60,774 bases of DNA from CAZUVM01 sp964623885 (GCA_964623885.1 CAZUVM010000197.1:1-60774), one strand, 5' to 3'. Positions 1 through 9,387 are shown, counted from the first letter of the stretch. Made by a program: numbers and translations. The notes: generated by a model not told the origin, from the letters alone.

Positions 1-1266
1 AACAATGCGCTGGCGGCGTTTCACGCCGGCTACAATCATTCGCTGGGCCAGGTCTTCGAAACATTCAAGTTTAGCGACAGTCGCCAGAAAGGCCGCCAAC
101 AGGTCGTCATGACCGGCAACGAAGCGCTGGCCTACGGCGTGATCGCCGCGGGCGTGCGTTTCGGCGCGGCTTACCCGATCACGCCCTGGTCGGACGTAAT
201 GGAGATTCTGCGGCGGGAGCTGCCGAAATATGGCGGCACGTTCGTGCAGTGCGAAGACGAGATCGCGGCGGTGTCAATGGCCAACGGGGCGGGTTTCGCC
301 GGCCGTGTGGCGGTAACGGGTTCGAGCGGACCAGGCATCACGTTGAAGATGGAAGCGGTTGGCTGGGCGATTATGTCGGAAACACCGCTGGTGGTGATCG
401 ATGTCCAGCGCGCCGGCCCGTCCACGGGCATGCCGACATCCGTCGAACAGTCTGATTTGAACCTGGCGTGTTTCGGCAGCCACGGCGACGCACCCCGAGT
501 CGTGCTCGCGCCGGCGGACGTCGAGGACTGTTTTTATACTGCAATCGAAGCGGTAAACATTGCCCGGACTTACAACGTGCCGGTGTTCATCCTGAGCGAC
601 CAGGCTATTGCGACGCGCATCGAGGCATTTGCCTGCCCGGAACTTGAGAAAGTCTGCCAGGACATCGCGCCGAACCTTTCGCCGGTGGCGGACTACAAAC
701 CGTATGATCTTTCCACTCCCAACGGCGTGACGCCGCGCGTCGCGCCCGGAACGCCTATCTTGAGCGGGCGATACCCCATCTCCGGCGGCCTCGAGCACGA
801 TGAACAGGGGCACCCTACAAGTTCGCCACGGTTGCATATGCAGATGTCGGCCAAGCGCCGCAAGAAACTGCAAGTGTTGGCGGCCTCGCTACCGACGCCG
901 AAAGTTTACGGACCGCCCGAGGGCAATGTGTTGCTGGTGGGCTGGGGCTCGACGCGCGGTCCGATCCAGGAAGCTGTGGATCGCGCCCGCGCCGCGGGCG
1001 ACAGTGTGTCCGCATTGCATCTGAAACATCTCAATCCTCTGCCGCCTGGCCTCGAGAATATATTCTCCGGGTTCAATACCATCAGGGTGGTGGAGATGAA
1101 CGATGAAGGTCTCTATGGTTATGGCCAGCTCGGCGGTTTGCTGCGAGCGCGCTATTGCGATCCGAAAATCCGTGGCATTAACAAAACGGATGGCCTGACC
1201 TGGAAGGTCAAAGAGATTCTCGAACGTGCCAAAGCTGACATTGCTGACGGCCTGCGCAAACGCTGA
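1..1266 (+). CDS. korA: 2-oxoacid:ferredoxin oxidoreductase, alpha subunit (5' truncated by window)
   Basis: Oxidises a 2-oxoacid (probably 2-oxoglutarate) to the acyl-CoA with ferredoxin as electron acceptor, together with the beta subunit that follows. The frame is open from base 1, so the gene starts before the window; 421 codons are visible. From about residue 37 the pyrimidine-binding domain is clear (TGNEALAYG, then YPITPWSD, and TGSSGPG about 65 residues later). The C-terminal transketolase-like domain contains LLVGWGSTRGPIQEA and NDEGLYGYGQLGGLLR. The visible start looks like the end of the gamma-type domain often fused to KorA. The beta gene begins 83 bases downstream, so one operon is likely. 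The exact 2-oxoacid cannot be read from sequence; a pyruvate or branched-chain acid enzyme is possible. Confidence 0.9.
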   Translation, partial: NNALAAFHAGYNHSLGQVFETFKFSDSRQKGRQQVVMTGNEALAYGVIAAGVRFGAAYPITPWSDVMEILRRELPKYGGTFVQCEDEIAAVSMANGAGFAGRVAVTGSSGPGITLKMEAVGWAIMSETPLVVIDVQRAGPSTGMPTSVEQSDLNLACFGSHGDAPRVVLAPADVEDCFYTAIEAVNIARTYNVPVFILSDQAIATRIEAFACPELEKVCQDIAPNLSPVADYKPYDLSTPNGVTPRVAPGTPILSGRYPISGGLEHDEQGHPTSSPRLHMQMSAKRRKKLQVLAASLPTPKVYGPPEGNVLLVGWGSTRGPIQEAVDRARAAGDSVSALHLKHLNPLPPGLENIFSGFNTIRVVEMNDEGLYGYGQLGGLLRARYCDPKIRGINKTDGLTWKVKEILERAKADIADGLRKR

Positions 1267-1348
1267 CCGCCCCCGATTTACCAAACATACAATTTACCAG
1301 TTACCGAAAACATTTTAACCCCATAAAGATCCATAACGGCTCTCCCCT

Positions 1349-2302
1349 ATGAGCAATCCTGTCGCTGAAGTTCCCTCACGTATTTCCACTGTTCCGGCGA
1401 ATGGCGCCGCCACGCCTGCTATGCCGGCCGAGCGCAAACCGCTGACCAAAAAAGATATCGCCGCCGACCACCCCACGTGGTGTCCCGGCTGCGGTGATTT
1501 CTCCGTGCTCGCGCTTTATTTCAAGCTGATCGAAAAGCGCAAGCTTTGGCAGGAAAAAATCGCCACCATTTCGGGCATCGGCTGCTCGAGCCGGTTCCCG
1601 TATTTTGTGCAAGGCTACGGAGCGCACTACATCCACGGTCGGTCGCTGGCGTTTGCCAGCGGCATTTCGCTGTCCCGGCCCGACCTGCACGTTTTTGTGT
1701 TCGGTGGCGACGGCGACCTGTTCTCGATTGGCGGCAACCATTTCAACCACACCGCGCGCAAGAACGTCAAGATGACCTGCATCGCGATGGACAACATGGT
1801 GTATGGCCTGACCAAGAAGCAGACTTCGCCCACATCGCCGATCGGGTTTAAAAGCAAGACCGACACTTGGGGCGCGGTGGACCAGCCGATCAATCCCGTC
1901 AAGCAGGCGCTGGCTGCGGGGGCGACGTTCGTCGCCCGCACCAATGCGTCGAATCCCAATCATCTCATGCAAATGATGGAGGCGGCCATGGATCACGATG
2001 GGTTTAGTTTCATCGAGTGCCTGAGTGAATGCGTTGAATTCTATGAAGGGGCTTTCGATGCTTCCAACCCGCGCAAAGGCGGCACTTTCAACCTGGTCCC
2101 TGCGAACCACGACGTGACTGATGACGTGGCTGCCTACAAGCTCGCGAATGAAGCATTTCCCGGCTATTTCGGAATTTTCTACAAATCCAGCCAGCCGACC
2201 AAGAACGCAAAAGAAGCGAGTTTGAATAGTTCGGCCCAGGAAAAGCTCAAGGGCCTGAAAGACTGGCAGATCCTGCAGAAGACCTTCGATCGAATGAAGT
2301 GA
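1349..2302 (+). CDS. korB: 2-oxoacid:ferredoxin oxidoreductase, beta subunit
   Basis: Thiamine-diphosphate-binding subunit that carries out decarboxylation and passes electrons to ferredoxin. At 317 aa it is slightly longer than usual because of a roughly 35-residue Ala/Pro-rich N-terminal tail. The motif WCPGCGD is at residues 44-50, GIGCSSRFP follows near 76, and the ThDP/Mg site is GGDGD at 119-123 followed by the DNMVYGLTKKQTSPT segment typical of KorB. It lies directly behind the alpha subunit on the same strand, and the two make a complete KorAB-type enzyme. No separate delta (ferredoxin-like) gene follows, which fits the two-subunit form. Confidence 0.92.
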   Translation: MSNPVAEVPSRISTVPANGAATPAMPAERKPLTKKDIAADHPTWCPGCGDFSVLALYFKLIEKRKLWQEKIATISGIGCSSRFPYFVQGYGAHYIHGRSLAFASGISLSRPDLHVFVFGGDGDLFSIGGNHFNHTARKNVKMTCIAMDNMVYGLTKKQTSPTSPIGFKSKTDTWGAVDQPINPVKQALAAGATFVARTNASNPNHLMQMMEAAMDHDGFSFIECLSECVEFYEGAFDASNPRKGGTFNLVPANHDVTDDVAAYKLANEAFPGYFGIFYKSSQPTKNAKEASLNSSAQEKLKGLKDWQILQKTFDRMK

Positions 2303-2322
2303 GGTTTTAGTAGGATTGGCAA

Positions 2323-2381
2323 GGGCGCCGATCTCGGCGTCCCCATTCTCTATGCAATTCAGGGACGCCGGGACGGCGTCC
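2323..2381. repeat. Pair of GC-rich palindromes between korB and the GIY-YIG gene
   Basis: Two hairpins lie in tandem. At 2323-2343 GGGCGCCGA faces TCGGCGTCC. At 2363-2381 GGACGCC and GGCGTCC form a perfect 7-bp stem around 5 bases. Both share the core GGACGCCG, so they look like two copies of one small palindromic repeat. The second could also act as the korAB terminator, but it lacks a T tract. Confidence 0.45.
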
Positions 2382-2440
2382 TTACCACATCTTACTGTTT
2401 GGCTGGTGTTTCGTCTGGCCATTTGCTCCACTTCGAGCTC

Positions 2441-3202
2441 GTGGCCCAATTGCTGTTGATTCCGGATCCGAAACCGCTCGTGGAGAGGTTGGGAGCCGAA
2501 TTCTTCCGGCAGGCGCCCGATTGCCCGGGTGTTTACCTCATGCGCGATGCCTCAGCTACTGTGCTCTACGTCGGTAAGGCAAAAAATCTCCGGCACCGCT
2601 TGGGGAGCTATCGAGTCGCAAATCCGCAGCGTTTCAAGCGACGGCACCTGCGCTTATTGCGCGCCGTCGAGAGCATTGAGTTCGAGCGCTGTGCGGATGA
2701 GCCCAGCGCGCTGGCCAGAGAGTCGGAACTATTGCGGGAGTTGCGCCCGCGTTTTAATCGCGCCGGTGTTTGGCCTGGACCACCTCGTTTTTTGGCATGG
2801 CGACTAACCTCCGATGGGTTCCAGTTGGCCGTGACCAACTCAGCCGAGCCCGGCTGGAGTTGGTATGGACCAACCGGCTCAGGCGCGGTTCCAATGCGCG
2901 CGGCGTTGGTGAGATTGCTGTGGCACGCGTTGCGGCCCGATCGCGGATTAGCGCAAATGCCGGAAGGTTGGTTTCACGGTCGATTGCCGGAAGTGGCGGT
3001 CATTCCCGTGCATGGCCCATTGAGCAGCTCTTCTGACGCGGCGAGCTACCTATCCCGGCTTTTTTCGGGCGACATCGTTCCCTTCGTCCAATGGATTCGC
3101 ATAGTTGGAGGTCAATCCTCACACCGCTTCGGGCTGGCAGTGCTTGAAGAAGATTTGGAAGCTGTATCCAGGTTCTGTTCGCGAATTCAGTCTTCATCCT
3201 AG
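2441..3202 (+). CDS. GIY-YIG nuclease domain protein (UvrC/Cho-like N-domain)
   Basis: A structure-specific nuclease domain of the UvrC/Cho type. The GIY-YIG core is near the N-terminus: CPGVYLMRD, then VLYVGKAKNLRHRLGSY, and the glutamate-bearing helix ARESELLRELRPRFN that supplies the metal ligand. The remaining ~130 residues have no UvrC UVR motif or RNase H half that I can recognise. The frame is open further up to a TTG at 2399; the GTG at 2441 gives a better N-terminal length, but neither start has a good ribosome site. It could be a Cho-like repair endonuclease or a stand-alone domain of unknown role. It has no obvious functional link to korAB. Confidence 0.75.
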   Translation: MAQLLLIPDPKPLVERLGAEFFRQAPDCPGVYLMRDASATVLYVGKAKNLRHRLGSYRVANPQRFKRRHLRLLRAVESIEFERCADEPSALARESELLRELRPRFNRAGVWPGPPRFLAWRLTSDGFQLAVTNSAEPGWSWYGPTGSGAVPMRAALVRLLWHALRPDRGLAQMPEGWFHGRLPEVAVIPVHGPLSSSSDAASYLSRLFSGDIVPFVQWIRIVGGQSSHRFGLAVLEEDLEAVSRFCSRIQSSS

Positions 3203-3401
3203 GCCATTCCGGCCACTTTGATTTTGGCACGCCGCCCGCTCTCTTAACCTTGATTGAGCGCCTCTAGGCTCCAAACGCCTGTTGAAGCTCGGGTCCGGGT
3301 ACGCTCGGCTTCGGTCCCGTGGCAAACTTGTGCCGAGATCAACTGCTTTGTCCCGTTTTGGTACAGGAAACCGTTGCGGCCAGAGCTGGGAAAGGCCATT
3401 C

Positions 3402-4463
3402 GTGAGAAAGATCCATTCGTTCCAATTTGCGCTAGCACTGTCGCTGGCGTTAGGCATTAGCTATTCGGCCGCTGCGGGTGGCCCGGTATGGGCCATTAAC
3501 AAGTCCCGGCTTGGTGTCGTGCAACCGTGCGGAAATCTATTGGGCCAGAAGGTCCAGGACCAACACGGCAAGAAAGTGGGCACGATCGCTGATTTTCTCG
3601 TGGATCTGAAAACCGGCCAGGTGATTTTCATGATGGTCGACGCCGGGAATGACAAGGAACTGACTCCCGTGCCGGCGACCACATACGTGCATTTTTCCCG
3701 CAACATTATCACGGTCGACTTCGATCGCGATCTCTTTTCAAAGGCGCCGCATGTGTCCAAAGCCAATGCGCTTTGCGCCCTGGAACCGGAGCGACGAGGC
3801 GCGACTTTCCGCCATTTCCAAAAAACGGAACCGGAGTTAACTCTGGAACATCCCGATCAATTTGCCTCGGCGCTGAATCTTCGGAATCTGGAGTTTGCCA
3901 GCAGTAGTGAAGGTCAGGTCGGGCAGGTGAAAGATGTTATAATGGATCTGTCCCAAGGCATATTGGTCTATTTGATCATCGACCCCGCGACCGGCGTTGG
4001 CTCGGCCGCCGACCTTTATCTTGTTCCGCCCGTAGCGGTCACGCCGGTCGGATTACGCCTGACCGTCGCGATGGACAAAGCCAAATTCATTGCAGGCCCG
4101 CGGTTCCAAAAAGAATATTGGGCGGACTTGTCTTCGGCGACTCTGGCGGGGGAAGTGAGCACTCATTATGGGCTGGTGTTGGGCGCAGCTCCGGCGCCCC
4201 AGAAGCCGGCTACTGCCACGCCGGTACGCTCTGACCGCGATATCAATCAGGCCATTGTTCTCGAGTTGGCCCGCCAGGCTCATGGTTCCGGCTCCCAAAA
4301 GCTGGCCGTGGTTACCGTCAACGGCCGCGTCACGATTACCGGCACAGTCAAAAACCAAGAGGAAAAACACGCGATCATTGCTGCCGCCGAACGCGTGGCC
4401 GGGAAGGGCAATGTTGAAGACCGCCTTGAAACCGGCGGCAAGAATCAGACAGCGAAGCTGTAA
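3402..4463 (+). CDS. Exported PRC-barrel and BON domain protein
   Basis: About 353 aa from the GTG at 3402, which is preceded by GGGAAAGG and gives a clean signal peptide (FALALSLALGISYSAAAG). A longer frame from a TTG at 3282 would put 40 unlikely residues before the signal. Two PRC-barrel-like segments follow (around residues 40-95, LGQKVQDQHGKKVGTI; and around 150-230, EGQVGQVKDVIMD). A C-terminal BON domain lies at about 278-340 (VVTVNGRVTITGTVKNQEEK). Such proteins are usually periplasmic or envelope-attached; BON domains bind membranes or other envelope components. The precise role is unknown. It ends immediately against the converging methyltransferase gene. Confidence 0.75.
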   Translation: MRKIHSFQFALALSLALGISYSAAAGGPVWAINKSRLGVVQPCGNLLGQKVQDQHGKKVGTIADFLVDLKTGQVIFMMVDAGNDKELTPVPATTYVHFSRNIITVDFDRDLFSKAPHVSKANALCALEPERRGATFRHFQKTEPELTLEHPDQFASALNLRNLEFASSSEGQVGQVKDVIMDLSQGILVYLIIDPATGVGSAADLYLVPPVAVTPVGLRLTVAMDKAKFIAGPRFQKEYWADLSSATLAGEVSTHYGLVLGAAPAPQKPATATPVRSDRDINQAIVLELARQAHGSGSQKLAVVTVNGRVTITGTVKNQEEKHAIIAAAERVAGKGNVEDRLETGGKNQTAKL

Positions 4464-5243
4464 TCAACGCTTCTGACCAGCTTCGGCTTTTCTGAATACG
4501 ATGATGTGCTGCCGCGGCAACACTTCGATTGTCTCCGCCCAGTCCAGCGGCTGAACTGACATCTCCAATCGTACCTGCGCTTCGGTCATTTTGTGAACGA
4601 GTTTGATGGGCACGTTCGGGTCTTCGCGACGGTACTCGATGAACGCGACGCGCCCGCTGGGTTTCAAAGCGCGACAAATGGCCGACATCATCTCGAAAGG
4701 GAAATCGAATTCGTGGTAGACGTCCACCATTACGACAAGATCAACTGAGGCCGGAGCCAGCATGGGATTCGTGACCGTACCGAGTACGGGAACAACATTG
4801 CTGATCCCAAACTTGGCCATGTTGTTCGTAAGCAATTCGAGCATTTCGGGCTGGATGTCCACGCCCATCACTTTTCCTTGCGACCCGGTCAATTTCGACA
4901 GCCGCCGGCTGATGTAACCAGTGCCGGCGCCGATATCCGCTATCACATCGCCAGGTTTGATCCGGAGCTGCTTTACGAGCAGGTCCGTTTGTTCTTCCTG
5001 GGCGCGTTCGGGCCGTTCGAGCCAATCCGCACCCTGATGACCCATGACTAAGGCAATCTCGCGTCCAAAATAGAACTTGCCGGTGCCGTTGGGATCATGT
5101 TCTGGGCGAAATTCATATCGCGGTGGGCTGTTGGTCGTTTGCCCGGGCAGCACCCGGGTAGCGATGGTGAATATCGCCGCGACCATGGCCAGTTTGCAAA
5201 ACCGACGCCGATGATCTGTAAGCAGCTTTCTGGTGAGGCTCAC
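4464..5243 (-). CDS. Exported class I SAM-dependent methyltransferase
   Basis: 259 aa with an N-terminal hydrophobic segment (LAMVAAIFTIATRVLPGQ) that looks like a signal peptide or anchor, so it probably acts outside the cytoplasm or at the membrane, which is unusual for a SAM enzyme. The SAM site is clear: IADIGAGTGYIS at about 101-112, the acidic residue in VMGVDIQ, and the later VVMVDVYHEFDFP motif. The ending GRVAFIEYRRED is common in UbiE-like methyltransferases of this group. The substrate is unknown. Its stop touches the stop of the PRC/BON gene, and the 205 bases behind its start hold no gene. Confidence 0.8.
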   Translation of the reverse strand: MSLTRKLLTDHRRRFCKLAMVAAIFTIATRVLPGQTTNSPPRYEFRPEHDPNGTGKFYFGREIALVMGHQGADWLERPERAQEEQTDLLVKQLRIKPGDVIADIGAGTGYISRRLSKLTGSQGKVMGVDIQPEMLELLTNNMAKFGISNVVPVLGTVTNPMLAPASVDLVVMVDVYHEFDFPFEMMSAICRALKPSGRVAFIEYRREDPNVPIKLVHKMTEAQVRLEMSVQPLDWAETIEVLPRQHIIVFRKAEAGQKR

Positions 5244-5448
5244 GCCTGACTTTCGAGCGCGAGCAGCCCATTCGCAACTCGTTTCTGCCCTGCCGGACCT
5301 CGCGCCGTCCCGTCGAGCAGCGGCAGCGAAATGAGACGGGCTTCTATAACTTCAGAAGTGCCAAGTGCTGATGGTCGCCACGTCCAACACTTCCTCGTGG
5401 TTTTCTATCTTTCCTCCCGTCGTGGATTAACAGATCATCATCACAACC

Positions 5449-6405
5449 ATGCGGCTGCTGGAAATCAGGGATCTTAAGATCGAATTCCCGTCGAGGAACG
5501 GGCCGCTCCGGGTTGTCGATGGAGTCTCGTTCGCCCTGGATGCCGGTCAGACACTTTGTCTCGTTGGTGAAAGCGGCAGTGGCAAATCAGTAACGGCTCT
5601 TTCCATTACCCGGCTCGTCTCGACCGCAAGCTATCCCGGCGGTGAAATCCTCATCGAGAACAGAAGTGTGCTAACGATGAGCGACGAAGAGCTGAGTCAA
5701 GTGCGCGGCGGCATCGTTAGTCACGTTTTCCAGGAACCGGCAGAATCGCTTAATCCCGTGATTCGCGTCGGCCGGCAAGTCAAAGAAGCGCTCAAGCTGC
5801 ATCGGCCAGAGCGCGCAACGGACGCCGAAGTAATTCGCCTGCTCAAGCTTGTGGGCATTCCGGCACCAGAGACGCGAGCTCGGGACTATCCATTTCAGCT
5901 CTCCGGCGGCATGCAGCAACGTGTGATGCTGGCCATGGCTTTGGCGTCAGAACCCAAATTGCTGGTGGCCGACGAACCGACAACGGCGCTCGACGCGACC
6001 ATTCAAGCGCAAATCCTCGATTTACTGCGCAGCCTTCAGGCGCAGCTTGGCATGGCAATTCTATTTATTACGCACAACCTAGGCGTCGTGAGTGATCTGG
6101 GCGGGCGAGTGGCCGTTATGTATGCCGGCCAGGTAGTGGAGTTGGCGCCTGCCGATGAATTGTTGCGACGGCCGCTCCATCCCTACAGTCGCGCGCTTCT
6201 TAATTCGGTGCCAAAGCTCGGAGCCGGGGCCGCCCGGCTCACGGCCATCCCCGGCCAGGTGCCGGCAGCGGGCCGGTTCCCTCAAGGCTGTCGTTTTGCC
6301 CCGCGCTGTTCAATGGCGCGTGAGGATTGTGCAGCAAAAGCGCCCGAATTTCTTCATGCCGAGGCGGACCGCTGGGCACGGTGCCCTTACTGGAACTCAT
6401 TGTGA
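5449..6405 (+). CDS. Oligopeptide/dipeptide-type ABC transporter ATP-binding protein
   Basis: 318 aa ATPase of the DppD/OppD group. Walker A is GESGSGKS at 40-47, the signature LSGGMQQR is near 151-158, Walker B plus catalytic Glu is LLVADEPTTALD, and the switch His is in ITHNLG. The C-terminus has the oligopeptide-transporter extension (HPYSRALLNSVP) with the cysteine-containing segment CRFAPRC, typical of OppD/DppD. The membrane components, binding protein and second ATPase normally encoded beside it are absent from this window, so it must pair with distant genes or be an orphan. Transcribed towards recA, which starts 73 bases downstream. Confidence 0.88.
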   Translation: MRLLEIRDLKIEFPSRNGPLRVVDGVSFALDAGQTLCLVGESGSGKSVTALSITRLVSTASYPGGEILIENRSVLTMSDEELSQVRGGIVSHVFQEPAESLNPVIRVGRQVKEALKLHRPERATDAEVIRLLKLVGIPAPETRARDYPFQLSGGMQQRVMLAMALASEPKLLVADEPTTALDATIQAQILDLLRSLQAQLGMAILFITHNLGVVSDLGGRVAVMYAGQVVELAPADELLRRPLHPYSRALLNSVPKLGAGAARLTAIPGQVPAAGRFPQGCRFAPRCSMAREDCAAKAPEFLHAEADRWARCPYWNSL

Positions 6406-6478
6406 TTGACATTGCGTCAGCGCTTTTTAATCTGAACCATTCTTTTGATTTGAACCTTTCTAAGTTTTAAAAAGGCCT

Positions 6479-7552
6479 ATGCCACCAAAATCCACCGAGA
6501 AAGTCGCCGCTGAACCCAAAGCCGCCGACAGTTCTAAAGTTTCACCCAACCGCCAGCGCGAACTGGATGCCGCCATTTCCGCCATTACCAAGACCTACGG
6601 AGAAGGCAGCATCATGCGCCTGGGCGATGCCCATGCTCTCAAACAGATCGAAGTGATTCCCACGGGCGCCCTGGCGGTAGACCTGGCGCTTGGGGTAGGT
6701 GGCATTCCGCGCGGCCGTGTCGTCGAAATCTTCGGCCCGGAATCTTCCGGCAAAACGACGCTTATGCTGCATGTCATCGCTAACGCGCAGAAAGCTGGCG
6801 GCCTGGCGGCTTTCATTGACGCGGAGCACGCTTTGGACCCGGCTTACGCCAAGCGCTTGGGAGTCAACCTGGACGACCTGCTCGTTTCCCAACCTGACAG
6901 CGGGGAAGAAGCGCTCTCCATTTGCGAAACGCTCGCTCGCTCCAACGCGCTGGATGTCATCGTCATTGATTCGGTGGCGGCACTGGTGCCGAAAGCGGAA
7001 CTGGAAGGCGAGATGGGCATGGCCACCATGGGCATGCAGGCACGCCTGATGAGCCAGGCGCTGCGTAAACTGACAGCTGTCCTCGCCCGGGCCAAAACCA
7101 CTTGCGTGTTTACTAATCAGATGCGCGAAAAGGTCGGTGTCATGTTTGGGAATCCGGAAACGACGCCGGGCGGCAAAGCGCTCAAGTTCTACGCCAGCGT
7201 CCGCATCGATATCCGCCGCAAAGACACGCTAAAGGATGCCGCCGGCAACGCCGTCGGCAACCACGTCAAAGTCAAAATCGTAAAGAATAAAGTCGCGCCG
7301 CCATTTGCCGAAGCCGAGTTCGATATCATCTACAACCATGGCATTAACAAAGAAGGCAGTATCCTGGAGGTCGGGCTGGATAACGGAGTAGTGGATAAGA
7401 AGGGTGCCTGGTTACAATTCGAAGGTGAACTGATCGGCCAGGGCAAAGAGGCGGCCCAAAAGGCGCTGACTGAAAAACCCGAGGTCGCCAACAAGATCGT
7501 GCAGGCGATTTTGGCCAAGCGTAATGTCCAGTCGGTTGCTCCTGCTGTTTAG
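6479..7552 (+). CDS. recA: Recombinase RecA
   Basis: DNA-strand-exchange ATPase and SOS co-protease. 357 aa with a ~22-residue Ala/Lys-rich N-terminal tail before the usual start of homology. Walker A GPESSGKT is at 86-93, the MAW-type segment reads GEMGMATMGMQARLMSQALRK, and CVFTNQMREKVGVMFGNPETTPGGKALKFYASVR is near invariant in RecA. A short AAGG precedes the ATG. No LexA box that I can recognise is present in the 73-base gap upstream. Its stop overlaps the stop of the converging thrC by 3-4 bases. Confidence 0.98.
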   Translation: MPPKSTEKVAAEPKAADSSKVSPNRQRELDAAISAITKTYGEGSIMRLGDAHALKQIEVIPTGALAVDLALGVGGIPRGRVVEIFGPESSGKTTLMLHVIANAQKAGGLAAFIDAEHALDPAYAKRLGVNLDDLLVSQPDSGEEALSICETLARSNALDVIVIDSVAALVPKAELEGEMGMATMGMQARLMSQALRKLTAVLARAKTTCVFTNQMREKVGVMFGNPETTPGGKALKFYASVRIDIRRKDTLKDAAGNAVGNHVKVKIVKNKVAPPFAEAEFDIIYNHGINKEGSILEVGLDNGVVDKKGAWLQFEGELIGQGKEAAQKALTEKPEVANKIVQAILAKRNVQSVAPAV

Positions 7553-8937
7553 ACGGAAACCGGCCTTGCTTTGGCGGATGAAGGAGCCTCCTGCAACGGG
7601 GAGCCTTTTCCTTTTTCTATCGCCCTGGCCAATGCCTCTTTTACTGCGTCGAGCCTGGGCGGCAGCTCGATGGGTGCATTGGCGTGGCGGCACGGAAAGT
7701 CCAGCTCCTGTTTATGGTATTTGACCTTCATTTCGACGAATTTCAACCCGTGCGCGGTGGAAATCACCACCACGCGCTCTGATGGGTCGATTTTGCCCGC
7801 TTTCAGCAACTTCAGCATCACGGCCAGCGCCACCCCGGTGTGAGGGCAATTGAACATGCCCGTACGATCGCCTAGCGCTGCGGCGTCCGCTAATTCTTCT
7901 TCAGAAGCCTGTTCGACGATGCCCTTGAACTGTTTGATCGTGCGTACGGCCTTCTCGAAACTGACCGGGTTGCCGATTTGAATGGCGCTGGCCAGCGTTG
8001 GTTGCGCCTGGATCGGTTCGAACACTTCGAAGTTGCGTTGGTATGCGCGATACAGAGGGTTGGCTCGCTGGGCCTGGGCCACCACTATCCGTGGCAGCTT
8101 CGCAATTAGTCCAAGCTCTTTCATCATCATCAACCCTTTGCCCAGGGCAGAGACGTTCCCCAGGTTACCGCCCGGAATGATGATGACGTCCGGCGCTTCC
8201 CAATCGAATTGCTGCACGATTTCTATGCCAACAGTCTTCTGGCCTTCGACGCGAAGCGAGTTCATCGAATTAGCCAGGTAAAGGGTCGGGTCCTTGGTGA
8301 TCTCCTGGACCAATTTCATGCAGCCGTCGAAATCCGTGTCCAAAGAGAGCACGAGCGCTCCGTTGGAAATCGGCTGCACGAGTTGAGCAATGGAAATCTT
8401 GCCGCGAGGCAGCAATACAATCGACTGGATGCCGGCGGCCGCGCAGTAAGTGGACAGCGCGGCGGAGGTGTCGCCGGTGGATGCGCAAGCCACAGCCTTG
8501 ATGGGCGCGCCCTCGGAGATCATCTGTTTGACCTGCGAGACCAGCACGGTCATGCCCAAATCCTTGAACGAGCCACTGTGCGTGTTGCCGCAAAGCTTGA
8601 TCCACAGGTCCTTCAATCCTGTCACCCTTCCGAATCGTTCCGCCCAGAAAAGATTCGTGCCGCCCTCATATAACGAAACAACGTTCTGGTTATCGATCTG
8701 CGGCAGGATCCATTCCTTCTTTCCCCAGACACCTGAGCCATAGGGCCATTCGTTGCTCTTGTATCGATCTTCGAACAGCTTCATCCACGCCGTTGCGCTG
8801 CGCCGCGCCAGGGCCGTTAGATCGTGTTGCACTTCCAGCAGCGACTGGCATCGCTCGCAGTGGTACACGATGCCGTTCAGCGGGTAGGTCGCCCCGCATT
8901 GCGGATTGATACATTGGAACCACGCTCGGTAGGACAT
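7549..8937 (-). CDS. thrC: Threonine synthase (first copy)
   Basis: PLP enzyme that converts O-phosphohomoserine to threonine. 462 aa. An N-terminal zinc-ribbon-like segment has cysteines at 9, 14, 27 and 30, as in the long threonine synthases. The PLP lysine is K125 in SGSFKDLG, followed by ACASTGDTSAALSTYCAAAG and the phosphate-binding GGNLGN. It starts 21 bases after the small aspartic-protease gene and lies downstream of metX-metW on the same strand, so these three probably form one operon covering both fates of homoserine. A second, clearly different threonine synthase is encoded at 48670-49908. Confidence 0.93.
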   Translation of the reverse strand: MSYRAWFQCINPQCGATYPLNGIVYHCERCQSLLEVQHDLTALARRSATAWMKLFEDRYKSNEWPYGSGVWGKKEWILPQIDNQNVVSLYEGGTNLFWAERFGRVTGLKDLWIKLCGNTHSGSFKDLGMTVLVSQVKQMISEGAPIKAVACASTGDTSAALSTYCAAAGIQSIVLLPRGKISIAQLVQPISNGALVLSLDTDFDGCMKLVQEITKDPTLYLANSMNSLRVEGQKTVGIEIVQQFDWEAPDVIIIPGGNLGNVSALGKGLMMMKELGLIAKLPRIVVAQAQRANPLYRAYQRNFEVFEPIQAQPTLASAIQIGNPVSFEKAVRTIKQFKGIVEQASEEELADAAALGDRTGMFNCPHTGVALAVMLKLLKAGKIDPSERVVVISTAHGLKFVEMKVKYHKQELDFPCRHANAPIELPPRLDAVKEALARAIEKGKGSPLQEAPSSAKARPVSV

Positions 8938-8958
8938 TTTGTCAGGATGGATTGTCTG

Positions 8959-9387
8959 CTAGAAATCGTCGCTGAGTTCCCCGTGTTTGTGCTCAGGGTT
9001 TGGCACCAGTTTCTGGTTCCGGCAATCCACCACCCAATCCATATCCTCAAGCGGAATCTGCCCAACTACGTTAGGCAATGAATCAGGCAACTCCACAACT
9101 TCGTAGTGTCCCGTCCGCCCCTGGATCTCCAGGCTAACGGGAGCGAATGCCTTTCGAGCTTCTGACCGGGCAGACATCGTGCGTGACTTAATCTCCCCAA
9201 TAGGTCGAAGACCTAGTTTCTGGATGAGCGACGACTTCAAATAGAATTTTACCGCGCCGGTATCGACCAACGCCTCGGTTTCGACGGCTCGCGGTTTTTC
9301 CTTCCTCGTGCCTGCAGCGACCAACTCCGCGTCGAGCCAGTTCTCCACCCGAATCCGAGTTGTGACTTTTCCCATATTCTGAGTCAT
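8959..9387 (-). CDS. Small retropepsin-like aspartic protease (clan AA)
   Basis: 142 aa. The active-site motif is ALVDTGAVKFYL with the catalytic Asp at about 42, as in stand-alone bacterial retropepsin-like proteins that would act as homodimers. The hydrophobic Gly motif near the C-terminus (NVVGQIPLEDMDWVVDC) is the second landmark of this family. There is no signal peptide, so it is probably cytoplasmic. It sits between metX-metW (56 bases upstream) and thrC (21 bases downstream) on the same strand. Why a protease-like gene lies in an amino-acid operon is unknown; many members of this family have no proven peptidase activity. Confidence 0.7.
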   Translation of the reverse strand: MTQNMGKVTTRIRVENWLDAELVAAGTRKEKPRAVETEALVDTGAVKFYLKSSLIQKLGLRPIGEIKSRTMSARSEARKAFAPVSLEIQGRTGHYEVVELPDSLPNVVGQIPLEDMDWVVDCRNQKLVPNPEHKHGELSDDF

